Assembly: GCA_036946405.1 (NCBI GenBank)
Contig: JAQIJC010000001.1
Coordinates: 1,619,001-1,683,000 of the forward strand
Direction of reading: 5' to 3'
DNA length: 64,000 bases
Source: Sphingomonas phyllosphaerae
Lineage (GTDB): Bacteria; Pseudomonadota; Alphaproteobacteria; Sphingomonadales; Sphingomonadaceae
Notes under the pieces: model-generated
Databases searched by the model: none
What the model saw: only the letters and a program-made list of their open reading frames with translations
Told to the model about the DNA's origin: nothing
Shown: positions 58,536 through 64,000 of the stretch, one piece after another
How positions within the stretch are numbered: position 1 is the first letter of the stretch
How the letters are laid out: every line of letters begins with the position of its first letter
Program-made: the position numbers and the translations under genes

Positions 58536-59237
58536 ATGGACGATCGGACCAACACGATTTTCGGCTGGGCGCTGGCGGCGGCGGGGACGGCCTTGGGGCT
58601 GTCGATCGCGGGCGGCATGCTGTTTCATGGCGAGAACCCCGAGAAGAAGGGTTATGCGATCGAGGGCGTCGAGGAGGCCGGTGGCGGCGGTGGCGCGGCC
58701 GAGGTGCCGATCGCCTCGCTGCTCGGCAGCGCCGATCCGGCCAAGGGCGCCGAGGTCTTCAAGAAGTGCGCGGCCTGCCACACGATCAACCAGGGCGGCG
58801 CGAACGGGATCGGCCCGAACCTGTACGGCACGCTGGGCGAGCCGATCGGGCAGGGCAAGGGCGGCTTCGCCTTCTCCGACGCGTTGAAGAGCGTCGGCGG
58901 CAACTGGGACTTCGACAAGATGAACGCGTGGCTGACCAGCCCGCGCAAGTTCGCCAACGGCACGAAGATGACCTTCGCCGGGCTCGGCAACCCGCAGGAC
59001 CGCGCGAACATCATCGCCTATCTGAACCAGCAGGGCTCAAACCTCCCGCTTCCCACCGCCCCGGCGGCAGGCGCGGCGGCACCGACCGACCCGGCGGTGG
59101 CGAACGTCACCGAGGCGACCAAGGGCGACACCGCCGACCTCGCCAACACCGGCACCCCGGCCTCGGGCGCGCCGTCGGTCGATCCCGCCGCGAAGGAAGA
59201 CAAGGCGCTGGGCGCAACGCCGCCGGCAAAGCAGTAG
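58536..59237 (+). CDS. membrane-anchored c-type cytochrome
   Basis: Electron carrier of 233 residues with one N-terminal membrane helix that also serves as anchor (MDDRTNTIFGWALAAAG and LSIAGGMLF). The heme-binding CAACH is near residue 79, and the axial Met is in GTKMTFAGL near 150. The fold resembles cytochrome c2/CycM. The C-terminal 60 residues are Ala/Pro/Thr-rich and probably disordered. I use the ATG at 58536. Divergent from pheA. Confidence 0.93.
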   Translation: MDDRTNTIFGWALAAAGTALGLSIAGGMLFHGENPEKKGYAIEGVEEAGGGGGAAEVPIASLLGSADPAKGAEVFKKCAACHTINQGGANGIGPNLYGTLGEPIGQGKGGFAFSDALKSVGGNWDFDKMNAWLTSPRKFANGTKMTFAGLGNPQDRANIIAYLNQQGSNLPLPTAPAAGAAAPTDPAVANVTEATKGDTADLANTGTPASGAPSVDPAAKEDKALGATPPAKQ

Positions 59238-59246
59238 GGTTCGGCT

Positions 59247-59323
59247 CGTCACGGTGAGCGTAGCGAAGCAATCCAGGGCGTCCTGATCCGGCGCTGGATA
59301 ACTTCGCTACGCTCGCAATGACG
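59247..59323. repeat. palindromic doublet E3
   Basis: 77 bp, inverted relative to E2, with core GGCGTCCTGATCCGGCG. The left end is CGTCACGGTGAGCGTAGCGA, slightly diverged. Confidence 0.92.
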
Positions 59324-59333
59324 GCCATTCCTT

Positions 59334-59396
59334 CGTCGCCTGCTTTTTCTCACGCGCGAAAGAAGAAGCGGGGCACCGGATCAGGTCCGAGGCGAC
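59334..59396. repeat. degraded palindromic doublet C5
   Basis: 63 bp. The left arm has decayed to CGTCGCCTGC, and the right arm is CACCGGATCAGGTCCGAGGC, next to AGAAGCGGGG that marks family C. Confidence 0.7.
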
Positions 59397-59445
59397 ATGT
59401 GAGGAGATGCTTCGCCCGCCAGACGATGATTCATTCAAGTTGAAG

Positions 59446-59552
59446 CGTCACCCCGGCGAAGGCCGGGGCCCAGTTGGGGGACGCTGATGATGGAGGTAGC
59501 GCCTTATTTCGCGGGCCATCCCAACTAGGCCCCGGCCTTCGCCGGGGTGACG
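59446..59552. repeat. palindromic doublet B3
   Basis: 107 bp with CCCCGGCGAAGGCCGGGG at the left and CCCCGGCCTTCGCCGGGG at the right, termini CGTC and GACG. The core is inverted relative to B2. Confidence 0.93.
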
Positions 59553-59612
59553 ATGGGAAAAACGGTTCAGGCCGGGTGGATCAAACATCAGGTCTGTCTC
59601 GAACCTAACCCG

Positions 59613-59640
59613 CTCCGTTCGTCCTGAGATTGTTGAAGGA
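59613..59640. repeat. half element related to family H
   Basis: CCGTTCGTCCTGAGATTGTT and GAAGGACG resemble the left arm of H1, with substitutions. No right arm is present. Confidence 0.55.
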
Positions 59641-59708
59641 CGTGCCCAGAACGAGCGCCGTTCGCGTGACGATCGAAGCCGCGGATCAACTCCGCGGCGA
59701 CATCACCA

Positions 59709-60650
59709 TCACCCCGCCAGCCACGCCGCGACCTGCGCCGCGATCGGCGCGAACACGCGATCGTCCGCCCCCGCTGCGGGCGGTTGCCCGGCATCCGACG
59801 CCGTGCGAATCGCAATATCCAGCGGCACGCGCCCCAGAAACGCGATCCCGGCCTCGTGCGCCGCTGCCTCCGCGCCGCCGCGCCCGAACGGATCCGACAC
59901 CTCGCCGCAATGCGGGCAGGCATAGCCGGCCATATTCTCGACCAGTCCGATGATCGGCACCCCCGCCTTTTCGAACAGGTCGATCGCGCGACGCGCGTCG
60001 ATCAGCGCAAGGTCCTGCGGGGTCGAGACGATCACCGCGCCCGCCGGGCGGTGCTTCTGCACCATCGTCAGCTGCACGTCGCCGGTCCCGGGCGGCAGGT
60101 CGACCACCAACGTGTCGGTCGCGCCCCAGTCGGCATCAATCAACTGCCCCAACGCGCCCGCAGTCATCGGCCCGCGCCACGCGATTGCGCGGCCCGGCTC
60201 GACCAACTGCCCCATCGACAGCAACGGCACGCCATAAGGTGTCGCGACCGGCAGCAACACTTTGTCGCGCGCCTCGGGCCGCGTGCCCTCGACCGCCATC
60301 AGCCGCGGCTGCGACGGGCCGTAGATGTCGGCATCGACCAGCCCGGTACGCCGCCCCGCCTTGGCCAGCGCGATGGCGAGATTGGCGGACAGCGTCGACT
60401 TGCCGACCCCGCCCTTGCCGCTGGCGACGGCGACGATCCGGCGCGCGACGCGCTCGGCGGTGACAACGGTGCGCACCTCGTAGCCGGGCCGCGCCGCCGC
60501 CATCCGCACGCTCGCCTCCAGCGCGTCGCGCGCCGGCGTGTCGAGCCCGGCGGCGTCGATCACGACCCCGATCCGTTGGCCCTCGATTCGGACGGTCGCC
60601 CGGGTTCCGGCCACCGCGGCGACCGCCGCTGCCACATCTTTCTGGTCCAT
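59709..60650 (-). CDS. mrp: Mrp/NBP35-family iron-sulfur cluster carrier
   Basis: P-loop ATPase that carries Fe-S clusters to client proteins, 313 residues. The deviant Walker A is SGKGGVGKSTLSANLA near residue 77, DADIYGPSQPR is the switch, and the cluster-binding CPHC is in GYACPHCGEVSD near 245. An N-terminal DUF59-like region of about 65 residues precedes the ATPase. Family members are also called ApbC. Divergent from hflK with about 70 bases between starts. Confidence 0.94.
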   Translation of the reverse strand: MDQKDVAAAVAAVAGTRATVRIEGQRIGVVIDAAGLDTPARDALEASVRMAAARPGYEVRTVVTAERVARRIVAVASGKGGVGKSTLSANLAIALAKAGRRTGLVDADIYGPSQPRLMAVEGTRPEARDKVLLPVATPYGVPLLSMGQLVEPGRAIAWRGPMTAGALGQLIDADWGATDTLVVDLPPGTGDVQLTMVQKHRPAGAVIVSTPQDLALIDARRAIDLFEKAGVPIIGLVENMAGYACPHCGEVSDPFGRGGAEAAAHEAGIAFLGRVPLDIAIRTASDAGQPPAAGADDRVFAPIAAQVAAWLAG

Positions 60651-60721
60651 GGCGGCGATCCGTAGGCGGGTGCAGGCCGCTTGCCACTGTTTTTCGTGAA
60701 CGGCGCACCTATAAAGACCAT

Positions 60722-61825
60722 ATGACCATCCTGCGACGCTGGCTCCGGCGCCCGATCATCCTTGCTGCCGACAACAATAATGGACCGTGGGGAGGCGGTG
60801 GCGACGACAGTGCCGGCCCGCGCAATCCGTGGTCGGTGCCCCCCGGCGGACGGCGCGGCGCATCGAAGCCGACCGCGCTCGACGAATTCCTCAAGAAGAC
60901 GCGGGTCGGCGGCGGCGGCGGTGGCGGCGGTCGTCCGCAGCTGCCGCTCGGTACGTCGGCGCGCACCTTGTGGCTGATCGGCGTCGGCTTGCTGGTCGCG
61001 ATCTGGCTGCTGCTTACCTCCATCCACCAGATCGGGCCGCAGCAGCGCGGGGTCGTCACCTATTTCGGCAAATATTCGGGGATGCTGGAGCCCGGCATCC
61101 GGGTCACCTTGCCCGCGCCGATCGTCAACGTCACCAAGGTCGACGTCGAGCAGGTGCGCACCGACGAGTTTCCGCAGGACGGCGGGGAGACGGTGCTGAC
61201 CGGCGACCAGAACATCATCGATCTCGCCTATACGGTGCGCTGGCGGGTGTCCGATCCGCGCAACTACGTGTTCGAGATCAAGGATCCGCAGGAAACCGTC
61301 CGCGCGACCGCCGAGAGCGCGATGCGCGCGGTGCTCGCCACCACGCGGATGAACGACGCGATCGGCGCCGGGCGCGGGCTGATCGAGGCGCGCGTGACGC
61401 AGACGATGCAGCAGATCCTCGACAGCTATCAGGCCGGGGTGCGCGTGCAGGGCGTGTCGATCAAGCAGGCGTCGCCGCCGGCGGCGCTGGTCGACGACTT
61501 CAACGCCGTCACCGCCGCGCAGCAGGAAGCGGTCGGCAACCTCAACAACGCGCGCAGCTATTCGCAGCAGGTGATCGCGCGCGCGCAGGGCGAGGCGTCG
61601 GCCTTCGACCAGGTCTATGCGCAATATCGCCTCGCCCCCGAGGTGACGCGCCGCCGCATGTATTACGAGACGATGGAGGCCGTGCTGGCCAAGACTGACA
61701 AGACGATCGTCGAGACGCCGGGCGTGACGCCGTATCTGCCGCTCGATCGCGCGCGCAAGCTGGTCGAGCCGACGCAGGGAACCTCGACCGCGCCCGCCGC
61801 GCCGGCGCAGGGAGGGCAGCGCTGA
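60722..61825 (+). CDS. hflK: HflK, FtsH-associated membrane protein
   Basis: Prohibitin-like (SPFH) protein that forms a complex with HflC and surrounds the FtsH protease, 367 residues. An N-terminal Asn/Gly-rich cytosolic stretch includes a run of glycines (RVGGGGGGGGR), then the single membrane helix (about 80-100), then the SPFH domain from QQRGVVTYFGKYSG. The TGA overlaps the hflC ATG by one base (TGATG). The C-terminus is Thr/Ala/Pro-rich. Confidence 0.96.
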   Translation: MTILRRWLRRPIILAADNNNGPWGGGGDDSAGPRNPWSVPPGGRRGASKPTALDEFLKKTRVGGGGGGGGRPQLPLGTSARTLWLIGVGLLVAIWLLLTSIHQIGPQQRGVVTYFGKYSGMLEPGIRVTLPAPIVNVTKVDVEQVRTDEFPQDGGETVLTGDQNIIDLAYTVRWRVSDPRNYVFEIKDPQETVRATAESAMRAVLATTRMNDAIGAGRGLIEARVTQTMQQILDSYQAGVRVQGVSIKQASPPAALVDDFNAVTAAQQEAVGNLNNARSYSQQVIARAQGEASAFDQVYAQYRLAPEVTRRRMYYETMEAVLAKTDKTIVETPGVTPYLPLDRARKLVEPTQGTSTAPAAPAQGGQR

Positions 61826-62700
61826 TGGGCCAGCTGACGCGTAACCCGATCGCGATCGGGATGCTGGCGCTGGTGCTGGCGATCCTTGCCGCAGCGACCT
61901 TCGCGATCGTCCCGGAGACGCAGCAGGCGGTGGTGCTGCGGCTCAACAATCCGGTGCGGCTGGTAAACCAGTGGCAGCCGGGGCAGATGATCGGCAACAC
62001 CGGTGCGGGCGTGATCGCACGCGTGCCGTTCATCGACAAGATCGTGTGGGTCGACAAGCGCGTGCTCGACGCCGATCTCGACAATACGCTGGTGCTGTCG
62101 ACCGATCAGCTGCGGCTCAACGTCGATGCCTATGCGCGCTTTCGGATCGTCGATCCGCTGAAGGCGGTGACCTCGACCGGCAGCACCTCGAACACCGAGG
62201 AGCGCGTCGCGGATCAGCTGCGCCCGCTGCTCGGCACCGCGCTGCGCAACGAACTCGGCAAGGTGCCGTTCGCGGTGCTGCTCAGCCCGGAACGCGGCGC
62301 GGTGATGGACGCGATCCAGAACTCGCTGCAGGGCTCGGCGCGGCAGTATGGTGCGGAGATCGTCGACGTGCGGATCAAGCATGCCGACCTGCCCGACGGC
62401 AGCCCGCTCGACAGCGCGCTCCAGCGGATGCGCACCGCACGTCAGCAGGAAGCGAACACGATCCGCGCGCAGGGGCAGAAGCAGGCGCAGATCGTCCGCG
62501 CCGAGGCCGATGCGCAGGCGGCGCGCATCTATGCCGAGGCGTTCAGCAAGGACGCTGATTTCTACGACTTCTATCGCGCGATGCAGAGCTATCGTCACAC
62601 GTTCGGGGCCGATGGCAATCAGCAGCCGGAAGGTTCGACCAATATCATCATGAGCCCGAACAATGGCTATCTTCGTGCGTTCGAGGGCGGCGGTCGTTAA
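61825..62700 (+). CDS. hflC: HflC, FtsH-associated membrane protein
   Basis: Second SPFH-family subunit of the HflKC complex, 291 residues. It has an N-terminal membrane helix (about 8-30), the SPFH domain from ETQQAVVLRLN, and the helical C-terminal part RTARQQEANTIRAQGQKQAQ with the family's Gln/Ala-rich coiled coil. It is translationally coupled to hflK and followed after 100 bases by the protease gene. Confidence 0.96.
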   Translation: MGQLTRNPIAIGMLALVLAILAAATFAIVPETQQAVVLRLNNPVRLVNQWQPGQMIGNTGAGVIARVPFIDKIVWVDKRVLDADLDNTLVLSTDQLRLNVDAYARFRIVDPLKAVTSTGSTSNTEERVADQLRPLLGTALRNELGKVPFAVLLSPERGAVMDAIQNSLQGSARQYGAEIVDVRIKHADLPDGSPLDSALQRMRTARQQEANTIRAQGQKQAQIVRAEADAQAARIYAEAFSKDADFYDFYRAMQSYRHTFGADGNQQPEGSTNIIMSPNNGYLRAFEGGGR

Positions 62701-62800
62701 TCGGCGATGAGCAAGGCGTTCATATTCAAACGCCGTTCATCGCGATTGCCGCACATGGGGCTGTGTATTCTTCACTTTCGGATCGGGTGACCAAGAGGAC
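62701..62800. promoter_or_regulatory. intergenic region with small inverted repeat
   Basis: Holds GGCGTTCATATTCAAACGCC (62715-62734), a 6-bp stem with an eight-base loop, between hflC and the protease gene. There is no T-run after it, so it is not a clear terminator. Confidence 0.35.
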
Positions 62801-64000
62801 ATGAAAACCGTGCGTTACGCTTACGCCCTGACCGGGGCCCTGCTGCTTGGCGGCACGGCCGCGTCGCTCGCGCTCCAGAACCCGGCCACCGCGCAGATCG
62901 CGCAGAACGAGCCGGGCGCGATCAGCGCCGCCGCGCCGCGCGCCGGCGCGCCGATGAGCTTCGCCGACATGGTCGCGAAGCTTCAGCCGGCGGTGGTCAA
63001 CATCTCCACCACGCAGAAGGTGACCGTCCAGCAGCAGGCGAACCCGTTCGCGGGCACGCCGTTCGGCGACCTGTTCGGCCAGTTCGGCGGCGGTGGCGGT
63101 GGTGCCCCGGTGACGCGCGAGGGCCAGTCGCTCGGCTCGGGCTTCCTGATTTCGGCCGATGGTTATGTCGTCACCAACAACCACGTCATCGCGCCCGCGG
63201 CAAAGGGCGCGACGGTCGAGTCGATCACCGTCACGCTGCAGGACCGCAAGGAATATAAGGCCAAGCTGATCGGCCGCGATCCGACCTCGGATCTGGCGGT
63301 GCTCAAGATCACCTCGCCGACCCCGCTGCCGTTCGTGAAACTCGGCGACTCGACGCGCGCACGTGTCGGCGACTGGGTGGTCGCGATCGGTCAGCCGTTC
63401 GGGCTGGGCGGCACGGTCACCGCGGGCATCGTCTCGGCGGTGCACCGCTCGACCGGGCAGCCGGGTCCCTTCGACACGTTCATCCAAACCGACGCCGCGA
63501 TCAATCAGGGCAATTCGGGTGGTCCGATGTTCAACCTGAATGGCGAAGTGATCGGCATCAACAGCCAGATCTATTCGCAGTCGGGCGGCAACATCGGCAT
63601 CGGCTTCGCGATCCCCGCGACCGAGGCAAAGCCGATCCTCGCCACGCTGATGAAGGGCGAACCGGTTAAGCGCGGCTATCTGGGTGTCAGCATTCAGCGG
63701 ATGACCGACGATATCGCCGGGGCGCTGGGGCTTCCCAAGGATCAGGGCGAGATCATCGGCCGCGTCGAGCCGGGCGGTCCGGGTGCGAAGGCCGGGCTGC
63801 GCGCGGGCGATGTCGTTGTCGCGATCAATGGCGAGGCGGTGACGCCGGATCGTACGCTGTCGTCGCTGGTTGCCAACGCCGCGCCGGGATCGACGATCAA
63901 GCTCGACGTGATCCGCGACGGCAAGCGCCAGTCGCTGAACGCGACCGTGGCGACGCGCCCGGCCGACGATCAGCTCGCTGCGATCAACGGCGACAATGAT
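62801..64000 (+). CDS. DegP/DegQ-family periplasmic serine protease (partial, runs off the window)
   Basis: Periplasmic quality-control protease, 400 codons seen. A signal peptide lies at the start (MKTVRYAYALTGALLLGG, then a Gln/Ala-rich mature start). Catalytic triad: His in VTNNHVI, Asp in PTSDLAVLK, Ser in QGNSGGPMF. A glycine linker (FGGGGGGAP) is in the LA loop. The first PDZ domain begins near RGYLGVSIQ with GEIIGRVEPGGPG; the stop lies beyond base 64000. Follows hflKC, so the membrane and periplasmic quality-control genes are adjacent. PPGP. The ribosome-binding site is GAGGAC. Confidence 0.95.
   Translation, partial: MKTVRYAYALTGALLLGGTAASLALQNPATAQIAQNEPGAISAAAPRAGAPMSFADMVAKLQPAVVNISTTQKVTVQQQANPFAGTPFGDLFGQFGGGGGGAPVTREGQSLGSGFLISADGYVVTNNHVIAPAAKGATVESITVTLQDRKEYKAKLIGRDPTSDLAVLKITSPTPLPFVKLGDSTRARVGDWVVAIGQPFGLGGTVTAGIVSAVHRSTGQPGPFDTFIQTDAAINQGNSGGPMFNLNGEVIGINSQIYSQSGGNIGIGFAIPATEAKPILATLMKGEPVKRGYLGVSIQRMTDDIAGALGLPKDQGEIIGRVEPGGPGAKAGLRAGDVVVAINGEAVTPDRTLSSLVANAAPGSTIKLDVIRDGKRQSLNATVATRPADDQLAAINGDND

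Larger units (their letters stand above)
59238..59708. other. 471-base intergenic region filled with repeats
   Basis: Between the convergent cytochrome c and mrp genes. It contains E3, a degraded C copy, B3 and a half H copy one after another, with little unique DNA between them. Confidence 0.7.

Noticed and set aside
23616..59552. Repeats as a CRISPR array
   Set aside because: The elements are dispersed, internally palindromic and without regular short spacers; no cas genes are seen.

Overview
This is a GC-rich bacterial chromosome segment, dense in genes and with many 4-base ATGA/GTGA overlaps between them. The gene set points to an alphaproteobacterium, most likely a Sphingomonas-like member of the Sphingomonadales. 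Pointers are an NDUFS4-type complex I accessory subunit, an ATP12-type F1 assembly chaperone, alphaproteobacterial SspB, a membrane-anchored c-type cytochrome, and heat-shock promoters of the alphaproteobacterial RpoH form (CTTG, 17-18 bp, CYTATNT) upstream of dnaK and clpB. The genus is an inference from protein character; no 16S rRNA gene is present.

Layout. 1-3602: sensor kinase (cut by the window edge), response regulator and a DUF4173-like membrane protein in one operon. 3771-3846: tRNA-Lys. 3947-9737: the cell-shape operon mreB-mreC-mreD-mrdA(PBP2)-rodA, divergent from mutL (9881-11692). 11709-16173: soluble chemoreceptor-type protein, radical SAM/SPASM protein, DUF4198 protein, tRNA-Arg and a DUF6491 protein. 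16170-22410: nth-dapB, mqo and clpB. 22516-27418: a small glycan locus (epimerase, three glycosyltransferases, polytopic membrane protein). 27531-31725: tripartite MFS drug-efflux operon. 32008-36144: dnaK-dnaJ-era. 36324-39014: NDUFS4-like gene, an IS30-family insertion, Nudix hydrolase and mscL. 39209-45156: APC permease, HIT protein, hisE, two tiny Gly/Ala-rich proteins, fumC, GNAT acetyltransferase and sspB. 45232-49083: hisB-hisH-hisA-(BASS transporter)-hisF. 49090-50180: a lower-GC patch with a DUF4375-like gene, abutting a CoA-transferase gene. 51534-54783: glutathione-dependent formaldehyde oxidation genes (adhC, VOC protein, fghA) and gmk. 54943-59237: DUF4892-like protein, gph-like/small membrane protein/ATP12 chain, pheA and cytochrome c. 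59709-64000: mrp, hflK-hflC and a degP-type protease cut by the window edge.

Functionally the window is a housekeeping region rich in proteostasis genes (ClpB, DnaK, DnaJ, SspB, HflKC, DegP) and envelope genes (MreBCD/PBP2/RodA, MscL, glycan locus).

The most unusual content lies between the genes. I count about 21 complete and 5 partial palindromic doublets in eight sequence families, called A to H here. Each is two short hairpins in inverted orientation around a family-specific core. Families A to F share 5' CGTC and mostly 3' GACG termini although their hairpin and core sequences differ. Family A (three copies of 132-133 bp) has a second, inner hairpin. One family C doublet is split by the IS30-family element, one family G doublet is translated inside the MutL linker, two family E copies form an inverted pair around pheA-cytochrome c, and three family D and family E/C/B sites are fused or extended in ways that suggest serial insertion. 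No mobilising enzyme for them is in the window.
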